A stretch of 64,000 nt of DNA, from assembly GCF_025961225.1 (NCBI RefSeq), contig NZ_JAOQNG010000002.1, positions 372,001-436,000 of the forward strand, written 5' to 3'. The notes below the pieces were generated by a model that was not told the origin of the DNA, made no database searches, and worked only from the letters and a program-made list of their open reading frames with translations. This DNA is from Azospirillum canadense. GTDB lineage: Bacteria > Pseudomonadota > Alphaproteobacteria > Azospirillales > Azospirillaceae. The first letter of the stretch is position 1, and the number at the start of each line of letters is the position of its first letter. Shown here in pieces: positions 46,672 to 57,237 of this stretch. The translations under genes were made by a program, and so were the position numbers.

Positions 46672-47508
46672 CTAAATCTCGACCGGGTGGCGGCTCAGGG
46701 CCTGCTTGTGGCGTTCCAGACGCTCCTGCAAGGTGTCGCCTTTGCGCAGCGCCACGGCAATGGACAGTATGTCGCCGAGGACCAGATGGCTGATGCGCGA
46801 CGTCAGGGGCGAGGTGATGTCGAAGTCTTCCGAGACGTCCGACAGCAGGCTCACCGTCGCGATCTGCGCCAGCGGCGAGCCGGCGCGTGTCAGCGCGACC
46901 ACCTCCGCCCCGGCGGACAAGGCGTTCTGCACGCTGTCGAGCATGTCGCGGGTGCGCCCGGAACTGGACACGGCGACGACCACGTCGCCGGGTGCCAGCG
47001 ACAGGGCCGAGACGAAATAGACGTGCGGGTCGGTGTAGGCGACCGTGGGCGTGCCCAGCCGGAAGAAGCGGCGCTGGATGTCCTCGGCCACTGTGCCGGA
47101 GTTGCCGGAGCCGTAGAATTCGATCCGCCGCGCCTTCGCCAGCAAGTCGGCCGCGCGCTCCACCGCCTCCGCCGACAGGTTGTTCCGGGCCTGCATCAGC
47201 GTGGCGATCGTCCGGTCGAACACCTTGCCGGCCACCCCGGCCACCGCGTCGTCGGCGCTGACCTCCTGGTGGATGAAGGGCATGCCGGCGGCGATGTCCT
47301 GGGCCAGCTTGATCTTGAATTCGCGGAAGCCGCTGCACCCCAGCGCGGTGCAGAAGCGCGCGATGGTCGGTTCGCTGACGCCGGAGCGCTGCGCCATCTC
47401 GGCCATGGACAGGGAGATCACCTCCCCCGGCTGGGCCAGGACGCAGTCGGCCAGCTTCCGCTCCGACGGACGGAGCTGGTCGCGCACCGCCATGATTCTC
47501 GCCAGCAT
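46672..47508 (-). CDS. hexR: HexR-like RpiR-family transcriptional regulator
   Basis: 278 residues. The N-terminal RpiR helix-turn-helix (about 1-75) reads RPSERKLADCVLAQPGEVIS, MAEMAQRSGVSEPTIARFCT and ALGCSGFREFKIKLAQ. The C-terminal SIS sugar-phosphate domain has IEFYGSGNSGTVAEDIQRRF, VAVSSSGRTRDMLDSVQNAL and DITSPLTSRISHLVLGDILS. It closely follows Pseudomonas HexR, which senses 2-keto-3-deoxy-6-phosphogluconate and controls central carbon genes. That effector arises from hexuronates and gluconate via Entner-Doudoroff, which fits exuT nearby. HexR-like sites lie 43 bp upstream and before pflB. ATG 47508 has AGGA just upstream. Confidence 0.92.
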   Translation of the reverse strand: MLARIMAVRDQLRPSERKLADCVLAQPGEVISLSMAEMAQRSGVSEPTIARFCTALGCSGFREFKIKLAQDIAAGMPFIHQEVSADDAVAGVAGKVFDRTIATLMQARNNLSAEAVERAADLLAKARRIEFYGSGNSGTVAEDIQRRFFRLGTPTVAYTDPHVYFVSALSLAPGDVVVAVSSSGRTRDMLDSVQNALSAGAEVVALTRAGSPLAQIATVSLLSDVSEDFDITSPLTSRISHLVLGDILSIAVALRKGDTLQERLERHKQALSRHPVEI

Positions 47509-47550
47509 CGTTTCCTCTCCCGCATTCCGGATGCGCGGCACCCTAGCACA

Positions 47551-47565
47551 GATAGCAAAACTACA
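47551..47565. promoter_or_regulatory. HexR-like site upstream of hexR
   Basis: GATAG-CAAAA-CTACA keeps the exact spacer and right half of the pflB-proximal site, with two changes in the left half. It lies 43 bp upstream of the hexR ATG, so autoregulation is likely. Confidence 0.65.
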
Positions 47566-47681
47566 TGGGTTAATATCCGCGGGCTATCGGCTATCGCCAT
47601 CGCGCCAATGAATCATCAATAACTGCGACATCACGCCACAGCGAAATGCCGATAAACGACTGAGTGTACTTGGTTTTATTC

Positions 47682-47710
47682 TTGCGCAGCGACCCATACG
47701 GGTCTATGTA
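47682..47710 (+). promoter_or_regulatory. pflB: candidate pflB promoter, TTGCGC-N17-TATGTA
   Basis: A -35-like TTGCGC (47682-47687), a 17-bp spacer and a -10-like TATGTA (47705-47710) lie upstream of pflB, leaving a leader of about 130 nt. The HexR-like palindrome overlaps the -10 box, the layout expected for repression. The 47509-47846 gap holds no gene. Confidence 0.55.
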
Positions 47711-47721
47711 GCAAAACTACA
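47707..47721. promoter_or_regulatory. HexR-like operator TGTAG-CAAAA-CTACA
   Basis: This perfect 5-bp inverted repeat with a 5-bp spacer resembles the TGTARTNNNAYTACA class bound by HexR in gammaproteobacteria. It lies 126 bp upstream of the pflB ATG, on the candidate promoter. Confidence 0.75.
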
Positions 47722-47846
47722 AAACGAGCTTGACCCCGACGGTTCCCAAGCCCGCTTGCTATGGTCCCCGTTCCAGGGTCGACCAGTGAACCGTCGAAGA
47801 GACACGCGGCCAAGGCCGCACCGACGCCCTTTCGTGAGGATACATC

Positions 47847-50129
47847 ATGGACACCCTGCTGATGGACGGACTCGTCGAGACCTCGGAGCAGCAAGCGGCC
47901 CGCCCCTGGCGGCGCTTCGCGCCCGGCGTCTGGCAGCAAGAGGTCAACGTCCGCGACTTCATCATCCGCAACGTTCAGCCCTATGAGGGCGACCGCGCCT
48001 TCCTGACCGACGCGACGGAGCGGACCAAGGCCCTGTGGGCCAAGGTCACCGAATTGCTGAAGGCGGAGCGCGCGGCCAAGGGTGGCGTGCTGGACGTGTC
48101 CAGCGAGGTGTTCTCCTCCATCACCGCCCACGCGCCGGGCTACATCGACAAGGATCTGGAGGTCGTCGTCGGCCTTCAGACGGATAAGCCCCTGAAGCGC
48201 GCCGTCATGCCCTTCGGCGGCTGGCGCATGGTCAAGAACAGCCTGGAGGCCTACGATTTCCCGGTGCCGCCGGCGCTTGAGGAGGTCTTCCCGAACCTGC
48301 GCAAGACGCACAACGACGGCGTCTTCGACGTCTATTCGGAAGAGGCGCTGAAGTGCCGCAAGTCCGGCGTCATCACCGGCCTTCCGGACGCCTACGGCCG
48401 CGGCCGCATCATCGGCGACTACCGCCGCGTCGCGCTCTACGGCGCGACCTTCCTGATCGCCGACAAGAAGGCCCAGTTCAAGAGCCTGGAGCTTGACCGG
48501 CTGGACGAGAACGCCCTGCGGCTGCGCGAGGAAATCTCCGAGCAGGTCAAGGCGCTGAAGGGATTGGTCGCGATGGCCAAGTCCTACGGCTTCGACGTCA
48601 GCCGCCCGGCGGCGAACGCCCGCGAGGCGGTGCAGTGGACCTACCTCGCCTATCTGGCGGCGGTGAAAGAGGCCAACGGCGCCGCCATGTCGCTCGGCCG
48701 CGTGTCCAGCTTCCTCGACGTCTACATCGAGCGCGACCTGCGCGACGGCAGCCTCACCGAAGCCGAGGCGCAGGAGTTGATCGACCAGTTCGTGATGAAG
48801 CTTCGCCTCGTGCGCTTCCTGCGCACGCCGGAATACGACCAGCTCTTCTCCGGCGACCCGACCTGGGTGACGGAGTGCGTCGGCGGCATGGCTCTGGACG
48901 GCCGCACCCTGGTCACCAAGAACAGCTTCCGCATCCTCAACACGCTGAACAACCTCGGCCCGGCGCCGGAGCCCAACCTGACCGTCCTGTGGTCGGAGAA
49001 GCTGCCGGAGGGCTTCAAGGCCTTCTGCGCGGAGACCTCGATCAAGACCTGCTCCGTCCAGTACGAGAGCGACGACCTGATGCGCCCGTACTGGGGCGAC
49101 GACTACGGCATCGCCTGCTGTGTGTCGGCCATGCGCATCGGCAAGCAGATGCAGTTCTTCGGCGCCCGCGCCAACCTCGCCAAGACCCTGCTCTACGCCA
49201 TCAACGGCGGCCGCGACGAGCTGTCGGGCGAGCAGGTCGGCCCGGCCACCGCGCCGATCACCGGCGAGGTGCTCGACTACGACGAGGTGATGGCCCGCTT
49301 CCAGCCGATGATGGAGTGGCTGGCCCGCGTCTACATGAACGCGCTGAACGCCATCCACTACATGCACGACAAGTACATGTACGAGCGGCTGGAGATGGCC
49401 CTGCACGACCGCGACATCCTGCGCACCATGGCCTGCGGCATCGCCGGGCTGAGCGTGGTCGCGGACAGCCTGTCGGCGATCAAGCACGCCACGGTGAAGG
49501 TCGTCCGTGACGAGCGCGGGCTGGCGACCGACTTCGTGATCGAGGGCGAGTACCCGGCCTTCGGCAACAACGACGAGCGGGTGGACGCCATCGCGCGCTG
49601 GGCGGTGGAGGCGTTCATGGGTATGCTGCGCAAGCAGAAGGCCTACCGCGACGCCACGCCGACGCAGTCGGTGCTGACGATCACCAGCAACGTGGTGTAC
49701 GGCAAGAAGACCGGCAACACGCCGGACGGGCGCAAGGCGGGCGAGCCGTTCGCGCCCGGCGCCAACCCGATGCACGGGCGGGACAAGAAGGGCGCCATGG
49801 CCTCCATGGCGTCGGTGGCGAAGCTGCCCTATGCGCACGCGCAGGACGGCATCAGCTACACCTTCACCATCGTGCCCGGCGCGCTCGGCCGCACGGAGGG
49901 CGAGCGGGTGGACAACCTGGTTGGTCTGCTCGACGGCTACTTCGGGCAGGGCGGGCACCACATCAACGTCAACGTGTTCGACCGCGAGACGCTGCTGCAC
50001 GCCATGGACCATCCGGAGCTGTACCCGCAGCTGACCATCCGCGTGTCCGGCTACGCCGTCAACTTCATCAAGCTGACCCGCGAGCAGCAGCTCGACGTCA
50101 TCAGCCGCACCTTCCACAAGGCGAACTGA
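47847..50129 (+). CDS. pflB: pyruvate formate-lyase (formate C-acetyltransferase)
   Basis: 760 residues, the same length as E. coli PflB. Catalytic cysteines Cys424-Cys425 are in [18 protein letters not shown], and the glycyl-radical site Gly735 is in [38 protein letters not shown] and [18 protein letters not shown] are also typical. It splits pyruvate and CoA into acetyl-CoA and formate without oxygen, and is inactivated by O2 once activated. GAGG lies 7 nt before ATG 47847. It is preceded by a HexR-like site and followed by a hairpin and eno. PflA is encoded upstream; no separate YfiD spare part is seen. Confidence 0.97.
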   Translation: MDTLLMDGLVETSEQQAARPWRRFAPGVWQQEVNVRDFIIRNVQPYEGDRAFLTDATERTKALWAKVTELLKAERAAKGGVLDVSSEVFSSITAHAPGYIDKDLEVVVGLQTDKPLKRAVMPFGGWRMVKNSLEAYDFPVPPALEEVFPNLRKTHNDGVFDVYSEEALKCRKSGVITGLPDAYGRGRIIGDYRRVALYGATFLIADKKAQFKSLELDRLDENALRLREEISEQVKALKGLVAMAKSYGFDVSRPAANAREAVQWTYLAYLAAVKEANGAAMSLGRVSSFLDVYIERDLRDGSLTEAEAQELIDQFVMKLRLVRFLRTPEYDQLFSGDPTWVTECVGGMALDGRTLVTKNSFRILNTLNNLGPAPEPNLTVLWSEKLPEGFKAFCAETSIKTCSVQYESDDLMRPYWGDDYGIACCVSAMRIGKQMQFFGARANLAKTLLYAINGGRDELSGEQVGPATAPITGEVLDYDEVMARFQPMMEWLARVYMNALNAIHYMHDKYMYERLEMALHDRDILRTMACGIAGLSVVADSLSAIKHATVKVVRDERGLATDFVIEGEYPAFGNNDERVDAIARWAVEAFMGMLRKQKAYRDATPTQSVLTITSNVVYGKKTGNTPDGRKAGEPFAPGANPMHGRDKKGAMASMASVAKLPYAHAQDGISYTFTIVPGALGRTEGERVDNLVGLLDGYFGQGGHHINVNVFDRETLLHAMDHPELYPQLTIRVSGYAVNFIKLTREQQLDVISRTFHKAN

Positions 50130-50136
50130 GTGTTCG

Positions 50137-50170
50137 GCGGCGCCCGCCCCGTCACGTTGGCGGGCGCCGC
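50137..50170 (+). terminator. GC-rich hairpin after pflB
   Basis: A perfect 12-bp stem (50137-50148/50159-50170) with a 10-nt loop lies 7 bp after the pflB stop, with no U-tract. It may limit read-through into eno or protect the pflB 3' end. Confidence 0.6.
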
Positions 50171-50207
50171 GGACCCAGCGCTTCTCCTCATCCACTCATC
50201 TCCATAG

Positions 50208-51527
<1,320 letters not shown>

Positions 51528-51538
51528 GGCGGCGGCAC

Positions 51539-51577
51539 CTCCGGCGGCCTGCGACATAGTGTCCAGAGCCGCCGGAG
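51539..51577 (+). terminator. hairpin after eno
   Basis: A 10-bp stem (51539-51548/51568-51577) with a 19-nt loop lies 11 bp after the eno stop. No U-tract, so terminator activity is uncertain. Confidence 0.45.
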
Positions 51578-51603
51578 ACGGCCGATGTCGCTGTCAAAAC
51601 GAC

Positions 51604-51617
51604 TGATATATTAGTAA
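51604..51617 (+). promoter_or_regulatory. AT-rich 14-mer, copy 4 (upstream of the MaoC-Pta gene)
   Basis: This copy reads TGATATATTAGTAA, oriented toward the MaoC-Pta gene and 179 bp from its ATG. It differs from copy 2 only in the last base. Confidence 0.6.
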
Positions 51618-51796
51618 ACATTCTGCTGCGACGCCCGGTCGAACCCGCACATCCGGGCGCATCAAAGACACCGCGCGACGCGCCTTCCCCACCTCGTCCG
51701 GCCAACCTGCCGGACCCTGGAAATCAAGGCGCGCACCGGGAGGAATCGGCTGAAACGGGCAGCAAGCCTTCGTCATTTCGACCGGAGTTTGGAACA

Positions 51797-53242
51797 ATGA
51801 ATGCCAATGGTGAACTCGACGGCAACGGCCAGGCGGCCCCGATCGAGAACGTCACCTTCGACGAGATCCAGATCGGCCAGACCGCGAGCCTCGCGCGCAC
51901 GCTGACCGTCATGGACGTCGAACTGTTCGCCACCGTGTCGGGCAACATCGACCCGGTCCACTTCGACGCGAAGTTTGCCGCCGACTGCCGCTTCCCGAAG
52001 GTCATCGGCCACGGCATGTGGTCGGGCGCGCTGATCTCCGGCGTGCTGGGCACGCAGTTGCCGGGCGCCGGGACGATCTACGCCGGCCAGGACCTGCGCT
52101 TCAAGCGCCCGGTCGGCCTGGGCGACGTCGTCACCGCCACGGTGACCGTCCGCGAGAAGCGCGCCGACAAGAACATCGTCGTCTTCGACTGCCTGTGCAC
52201 CAACCAGGACGGCGAGGTCGTCGTCACCGGCACCGCCGAGGTGGTCGCCCCGACCAAGAAGGTACGCCGCGCCGCCCAGGAGCTGCCGCGGATCCAGATG
52301 ATCCGCCACGACAAGCACGACGCGCTGCTGCACAAGTGCGACGAGCTGCCGCCGGTCCCGACCGCCGTGGCCCACCCCTGCGACGAAAGCTCCCTGCGCG
52401 GCGCCGTCGAAGCGGCCGAAGCCGGGCTGATCGACCCGATCCTGGTCGGCCCGGCCGCCAAGATCCGCGCGCTGGCCGCCAACCACGGCCTGGACATCGC
52501 CCGCTACCGTCTGGTCGACGTGGAGCACAGCCACGCCGCCGCCGCTGCCGCCGTGGCGCTCGCCCGCAATGGCGAGGCCGAGGCGGTGATGAAGGGCAGC
52601 CTGCACACCGACGAGCTGATGGCCGAGGTCGTCCGCAAGGAGACCGGCCTGCGCACCGCGCGCCGGATCAGCCACGTCTTCGTGATGAACGTCCCGACCT
52701 ACCCGCGCGCCCTGCTGATCACCGACGCGGCGATCAACATCTACCCGACGCTGGAGGACAAGGCCCACATCGTCCAGAACGCGATCGATCTGGCGAAGGT
52801 CCTGGGTGTGGAGACTCCGCGCGTTGCCATCCTGTCGGCGGTGGAAACGCTGAACCCGAAGATCGCCACGACGTTGGAAGCGGCCGCACTCTGCAAGATG
52901 GCCGACCGCGGCCAGATCAAGGGGGGCATCCTCGACGGCCCGCTGGCCTTTGACAACGCCATCAGCGCCGAGGCCGCGCGGATCAAGGGCATCAATTCCC
53001 CCGTCTCCGGCCAGGCCGACATCCTGCTGGTCCCGGACCTGGAGGCCGGCAACATGCTGGCCAAGCAGCTGTCCTTCCTCGCCAACGCCGACGCCGCCGG
53101 CATCGTGCTGGGCGCCCGCGTGCCGGTCATCCTGACCAGCCGCGCCGACAACGTCCGCACGCGGCTTGCCAGCTGCGCTGTCGCCTCGCTGGTCGCGGCG
53201 TCGCGCCGCCGCCCGGCCGTCGCCGCTCTCGCCGCAGAGTGA
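51797..53242 (+). CDS. MaoC-domain / phosphate acetyl(butyryl)transferase fusion
   Basis: 481 residues. Residues ~15-155 are a MaoC hot-dog domain (FATVSGNIDPVHFDAKFAAD and RFPKVIGHGMWSGALISGVL, the hydratase-2 Asp/His motif). Residues ~165-480 are a phosphotransacetylase (VEAAEAGLIDPILVGPAAKI, AVMKGSLHTDELMAEVV, SHVFVMNVPTYPRALLITDA and GQADILLVPDLEAGNMLAKQ). This architecture is annotated in databases as bifunctional enoyl-CoA hydratase/phosphate acetyltransferase. Beside ackA (10 bp downstream) the Pta half would make acetyl phosphate from acetyl-CoA. The role of the MaoC half here is unknown. Confidence 0.93.
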   Translation: MNANGELDGNGQAAPIENVTFDEIQIGQTASLARTLTVMDVELFATVSGNIDPVHFDAKFAADCRFPKVIGHGMWSGALISGVLGTQLPGAGTIYAGQDLRFKRPVGLGDVVTATVTVREKRADKNIVVFDCLCTNQDGEVVVTGTAEVVAPTKKVRRAAQELPRIQMIRHDKHDALLHKCDELPPVPTAVAHPCDESSLRGAVEAAEAGLIDPILVGPAAKIRALAANHGLDIARYRLVDVEHSHAAAAAAVALARNGEAEAVMKGSLHTDELMAEVVRKETGLRTARRISHVFVMNVPTYPRALLITDAAINIYPTLEDKAHIVQNAIDLAKVLGVETPRVAILSAVETLNPKIATTLEAAALCKMADRGQIKGGILDGPLAFDNAISAEAARIKGINSPVSGQADILLVPDLEAGNMLAKQLSFLANADAAGIVLGARVPVILTSRADNVRTRLASCAVASLVAASRRRPAVAALAAE

Positions 53243-53252
53243 GTATGCAATC

Positions 53253-54500
53253 ATGTCTCAACCCAAATCCCTGCGCGACGCCTATCTCATCATCAACGCA
53301 GGCTCCTCCAGCCTGAAATTCTCGGTCTTCTGCGGCGCCGGCAAGGCGGAGCTGGAAGCGGTGCTGTCCGGCCAGATCTCCGGCATCGGCACTGAGCCGA
53401 AGTTCGAGGCGAAGGACGCGCAGCGCCGCGTCCTGGCCGACGGCGCCATGGACGAGGTGGCTCCCGGCGACCGCGCCGGCCTGCTCGGCTTCCTGCTCAG
53501 CTGGATGCGGCACGAGCTGAAGGACACGCGCCTCGTCGCCGCCGGCCACCGCGTCGTGCACGGCGGCACCCGCTTCGCCACGCCGGTGCGCATCACGCCG
53601 CAGGTGCTGGCCGAGTTGGAAGGCCTGATCCCGCTGGCCCCGCTGCACCAGCCGCATAACATCGCCGCCATGGCGGCGCTGGCCGAGGTCTATCCGGAGC
53701 TGCCGCAGGTCGCCTGCTTCGACACCGCCTTCCACCAGACGCGGCCCTGGCAGGCGCAGACCTTCGCCATCCCCCGCGAACTGACCGAGGAGGGCGTGCG
53801 CCGCTACGGCTTCCACGGCCTGTCCTACGAGTACATCGCCCAGCGCCTGCCGCAGATCGCGCCGGAGCTGGCCGACGCCCGCGTGGTCGTCTGCCACCTT
53901 GGCAGCGGGTCGAGCCTGTGCGCGATGCGCGCCGGCAAGAGCATGGATACGACCATGGGCTTCACCGCGCTGGACGGTCTGCCGATGGGCACGCGGCCGG
54001 GCAACATCGACCCCGGCGTGCTGATCTACCTGATGCGCGAGAAGGGCATGGGGGCGGACGCACTGGAAAAGCTGCTGTACCACAAGTCCGGCCTGCTCGG
54101 CGTCTCCGGCGTGTCGAACGACATGCGCGCGCTGCTCGATTCCGAAAGCCCGCAGGCGGCGGAGGCGGTGGAGCTGTTCTGCTTCCAGGTCGCCAAGCAG
54201 GCGACGGCGCTCGCCACCGCCATGGGCGGGCTGGACGCGGTGGTCTTCACCGCAGGCGTGGGCGAGAACTCCGCCCCGGTGCGGGCGCGGGTGGCGGAGA
54301 AGCTGGCCTGGCTCGGCGTGAAGCTGGACGGAGCGGCCAACCGGGCCAAGGCAACGCGCATCTCCGCCGCGGAAAGCCGCGTTCCCGTCTTCGTCATCCC
54401 GACCGACGAGGAGCGCATGATCGCCAGCCACACGCTCGACCTGCTGGCAAACGCCACCGGGGCCGCCGCCGCGGCACCGCTTCCCGTCGCCGCCGAATAG
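53253..54500 (+). CDS. ackA: acetate kinase
   Basis: 415 residues. AYLIINAGSSSLKFSVF (phosphate loop), GHRVVHGGTRFATP, RRYGFHGLSYEYIA (catalytic region), VVVCHLGSGSSLCAM, MDTTMGFTALDGLPMGTRPG and VVFTAGVGENSAPVRARVAE are present. It converts acetyl phosphate to acetate with ATP gain, completing acetate fermentation with the Pta domain encoded 10 bp upstream; the two form an operon. ATG 53253 is chosen on family alignment. The C-terminus ends in an Ala-rich tail. Confidence 0.96.
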   Translation: MSQPKSLRDAYLIINAGSSSLKFSVFCGAGKAELEAVLSGQISGIGTEPKFEAKDAQRRVLADGAMDEVAPGDRAGLLGFLLSWMRHELKDTRLVAAGHRVVHGGTRFATPVRITPQVLAELEGLIPLAPLHQPHNIAAMAALAEVYPELPQVACFDTAFHQTRPWQAQTFAIPRELTEEGVRRYGFHGLSYEYIAQRLPQIAPELADARVVVCHLGSGSSLCAMRAGKSMDTTMGFTALDGLPMGTRPGNIDPGVLIYLMREKGMGADALEKLLYHKSGLLGVSGVSNDMRALLDSESPQAAEAVELFCFQVAKQATALATAMGGLDAVVFTAGVGENSAPVRARVAEKLAWLGVKLDGAANRAKATRISAAESRVPVFVIPTDEERMIASHTLDLLANATGAAAAAPLPVAAE

Positions 54501-54514
54501 GCGACGGGCGCAGT

Positions 54515-54551
54515 GTGGAGCCGGGGTCGCTCCCGACGTCCCCGGCTCCAC
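54515..54551 (+). terminator. hairpin after ackA
   Basis: A perfect 12-bp stem (54515-54526/54540-54551) with a 13-nt loop lies 14 bp after the ackA stop. No U-tract; it probably ends or protects the last transcript of the block. Confidence 0.6.
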
Positions 54552-54605
54552 GCAGTCTCCGCACGGCCACAGCGGCCGAACGCGGACGACGGAGGACAAC
54601 ACGCA

Positions 54606-54878
54606 ATGGAAGTGTTCTTTTCCATCCTGTACCTGATCGGACTGGCGTCCTTCATGATGGGGCTCCACGCCCTGCCCCGCCTTGAGACCGAGCGGCGCGG
54701 CGTGCGCTGGCTGAGCGTCGGTGTGGTCAGCTTCGCGGCGATCGTCGTCGCCGGGCTGATCGACCATGGGACGGTCGATTCCGTCCTGGAGCTGATGGCC
54801 GGCCTCGCCATCGCCATGGCGGCGGTCGTCGCCGTCAACCAGCGCGTCCTGAAGTGGCGCAACCCGCCGATGACCTAA
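54606..54878 (+). CDS. 90-residue membrane protein of unknown function
   Basis: Three hydrophobic helices (MEVFFSILYLIGLASFMMGL; LSVGVVSFAAIVVAGLID; LMAGLAIAMAAVVAVNQRVL) and a short polar C-terminus. GGAGG lies 10 nt before ATG 54606. No family is recognised. It follows ackA by 105 bp with a hairpin between, so it is probably a separate transcript. Confidence 0.65.
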   Translation: MEVFFSILYLIGLASFMMGLHALPRLETERRGVRWLSVGVVSFAAIVVAGLIDHGTVDSVLELMAGLAIAMAAVVAVNQRVLKWRNPPMT

Positions 54879-54880
54879 AC

Positions 54881-54925
54881 CCCCTCGCCCGCCTCCCTCT
54901 CCCTGCGGAGCAGGGAGAGGGGTTG
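54881..54925. repeat. short copy of the C/G-rich dispersed palindrome
   Basis: A perfect 11-bp stem (CCCTCTCCCTG, 54895-54905, with 54911-54921) lies between convergent genes, like the longer elements at 12174 and 19941. It may act as a bidirectional terminator. Confidence 0.65.
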
Positions 54926-54932
54926 GAGACCA

Positions 54933-55805
54933 TCACCGCAACGCCCGTTCCAGCGCGTCAACGAACAGCCGGACCTTCGGCGGCACGAAGCGGGAGGACG
55001 GGTGGACCGCCCAGATCGCCAGCGGTTCCAATTCGCCATCGGCGAGGTCGATGGGAACGAGGCGCCCGGCGGCGACCTCCTCCCGCACGTCCCAGCCGGA
55101 GAGGATGGCGATGCCGGCGCTGGACAGGCAGATCTCGCGCAAGCCCTCGATGGAGTTGGCTGTGAAGCGCCCCTGCACCCGGACGCGCTGGGTGCGCCCG
55201 CCCGCCTGAAAGGACCAGTGCGTCGTCCCGGTCAGGGTCAGGCACTGGTGTCCGCCGAGGTCGGCGATGACACCGGGCGTCCCATGTGCCTCCAGGTAGA
55301 ACGGCGTCGCGTAGAGCGCGCGGGGGTTGGGCGCCACGCGGCGTGCGATCAGGCCGCTGTCTTTCAGCGGCGCGATGCGGATCGCCAAGTCGATCCCCTG
55401 CCCCACGATGTCGACCTGCGTGTCGGTCAGCAGCAGGTCCACCGACACCTGCGGATTCGCGCGCAGGAATTCCCCCACCAGCGGCGTCACCACCTTGCGC
55501 CCGAAGGCCGCCGAGGCGGTCAGCCGCAGCAGGCCGGAGGCGCCGGCGCTGGACGGGCGGACGCTGGCCCGCGCCGCGGCCTCGTTCTCCAGCATCGCCT
55601 GCGCGTAGGGCAGGAACGCCTCCCCCTCCGGCGTCAGGGCGAGCGAGCGCGTTGTCCGCTGCATCAGCCGCGCGCCGACGTCCGCCTCCAGTGCGGCGAG
55701 CCGGCGCGTCGCCATCAAGGGCGATATGCCCAGGCGGCGCGCTGCGGCGGCGAGGCTGCCGGCGTGCGCGGCTTCGACCAAGACAGCGAGGGTGGTGTGG
55801 TCCAT
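54933..55805 (-). CDS. LysR family transcriptional regulator
   Basis: 290 residues. Helix-turn-helix VEAAHAGSLAAAARRLGISP, then LMATRRLAALEADVGARLMQ, and a substrate-binding domain (DLAIRIAPLKDSGLIARRVA). It is divergent (153 bp) from an MFS exporter gene, its likely target. Two TTCATGAA palindromes lie in the shared gap. The ligand is unknown. Confidence 0.92.
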   Translation of the reverse strand: MDHTTLAVLVEAAHAGSLAAAARRLGISPLMATRRLAALEADVGARLMQRTTRSLALTPEGEAFLPYAQAMLENEAAARASVRPSSAGASGLLRLTASAAFGRKVVTPLVGEFLRANPQVSVDLLLTDTQVDIVGQGIDLAIRIAPLKDSGLIARRVAPNPRALYATPFYLEAHGTPGVIADLGGHQCLTLTGTTHWSFQAGGRTQRVRVQGRFTANSIEGLREICLSSAGIAILSGWDVREEVAAGRLVPIDLADGELEPLAIWAVHPSSRFVPPKVRLFVDALERALR

Positions 55806-55808
55806 TGC

Positions 55809-55863
55809 TTCATGAATTGAATGACAGGCACTTCATATTGGCTCACTAAATCATTTCATGAAA
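55809..55863. promoter_or_regulatory. paired TTCATGAA palindromes, candidate LysR sites
   Basis: TTCATGAA (55809-55816) and TTTCATGAAA (55854-55863) are 46 bp apart centre to centre in the LysR-MFS divergent gap. Spacing of two half-sites on one helix face is common for LysR tetramers. The first lies only 4 bp from the LysR start. Confidence 0.55.
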
Positions 55864-55958
55864 GCGGATTAGGTTTGTGTCCACGAGATTGGACCGCGAG
55901 GCTCCGGCCCCCTTCAGGGTTTTGACCGGTTCCCCGCAAGACCCAAGGACACCGCATC

Positions 55959-57167
55959 ATGAGCATCTCCGACACAATGCCGCTCCGCGCACGGAAGGAG
56001 GAGCGTCCCGCAAAGGGCGTTCTCGGGCGCGGGCTGACCTTCGCGCTGGCCGCCGCCACGGGGGTGGCCGTCGCCAACATCTACTACAACCAGCCCATGC
56101 TGGGCCTGATCGAGCACGACCTGCCCGGCTCCCTGTCGGGCATGATCCCCACCGCGACGCAGCTCGGCTACGCGGTCGGGCTGGTGCTGCTGGTGCCGCT
56201 CGGCGATCTTGTGGAGCGGCGCCGGCTGATCGTCGGGCAGTTCCTGCTGCTGGCCGCGGCGCTCGCCGTGACCGCGACGGCGGGAAGCGCCGGCCTGCTG
56301 CTCGCCGCGTCGTTGCTGCTCGGGCTGTCGGCGACGGTGGCGCAGCAGATCGTGCCCTTCGCCGCGCATCTGGCCTCGCCGGAAAAGCGGGGTGCGGTGG
56401 TCGGGACGGTGATGGCCGGCCTGCTGACCGGTATCCTGCTCAGCCGCACCCTGGCTGGCTTCGTGGCGACGCATGGCGGTTGGCGGGAGATGTTCTGGCT
56501 GGGCGTCCCGCTGGCGCTGGGGGCCGGCGCGCTGATGGCATCCACCCTGCCGCGCAGCCATCCGAACGCGGACATCCGCTACCCGGCGCTGATGCGATCC
56601 ATCGTCCACCTGTGGCTGGAATTCCCGGCGCTGCGCCTGGCCTCCATCACCCAGGGCCTGCTGTTCGCCGCCTTCACCGTCTTCTGGACCATCCTCGCCC
56701 TGCGCCTGGAAGAACCGCAATTCCAGTTGGGCGCCGACGTGGCCGGCCTGTTCGGCGTCGTCGGGGCGGTCGGCATCCTCGCCGCCCCGGTGGCCGGGCG
56801 GATCGCCGACAAGCGCGGCCCGCATGGGGTGATCGTTCTGGGAACGGTGCTGACGCTGGTGTCCTGGATGCTGTTCGGCCTGTGGACCTCCATCACCGGG
56901 ATGATCGTCGGCGTGGTGCTGCTGGACTTCGCGATGCAGTCGGCGCTGGTGTCCAACCAGCACATCATCTTCGCCCTGCGCCCCGAGGCGCGCGCCCGGA
57001 TCAACACCGTCTTTATGGGCACGATGTTCCTGGGCGGCGCGATCGGGTCCAGCACCGCGACGCTCGCCTGGAATGCGGGGGGCTGGACCGCGGTGTCGGG
57101 GCTGGGCGTCGCGCTGGCGGCGGTGGCCACCGTCCTCCAGCTGGTCGGCCGCCGGCGGGCGGCGTAA
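55959..57167 (+). CDS. MFS transporter (DHA1-like exporter)
   Basis: 402 residues, 12 TM helices. [38 protein letters not shown] (motif A) and [20 protein letters not shown] (motif C region) are typical of the YnfM/YgaY-like DHA1 exporters. The substrate is unknown. It is divergent from a LysR gene that probably controls it, and a good intrinsic terminator follows 14 bp after the stop. Confidence 0.88.
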   Translation: MSISDTMPLRARKEERPAKGVLGRGLTFALAAATGVAVANIYYNQPMLGLIEHDLPGSLSGMIPTATQLGYAVGLVLLVPLGDLVERRRLIVGQFLLLAAALAVTATAGSAGLLLAASLLLGLSATVAQQIVPFAAHLASPEKRGAVVGTVMAGLLTGILLSRTLAGFVATHGGWREMFWLGVPLALGAGALMASTLPRSHPNADIRYPALMRSIVHLWLEFPALRLASITQGLLFAAFTVFWTILALRLEEPQFQLGADVAGLFGVVGAVGILAAPVAGRIADKRGPHGVIVLGTVLTLVSWMLFGLWTSITGMIVGVVLLDFAMQSALVSNQHIIFALRPEARARINTVFMGTMFLGGAIGSSTATLAWNAGGWTAVSGLGVALAAVATVLQLVGRRRAA

Positions 57168-57181
57168 ACACCTGACGAACG

Positions 57182-57214
57182 AAGGCCCTGCTCCCCCGGG
57201 AGCAGGGCCTTTTT
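57182..57214 (+). terminator. intrinsic terminator after the MFS gene
   Basis: A 14-bp perfect stem (57182-57195/57198-57211, core GGCCCTGCTCCC) ends in TTTTT. This is the clearest rho-independent terminator in the window. Confidence 0.9.
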
Positions 57215-57237
57215 GCATGGATGGGTGACAACCCTCG

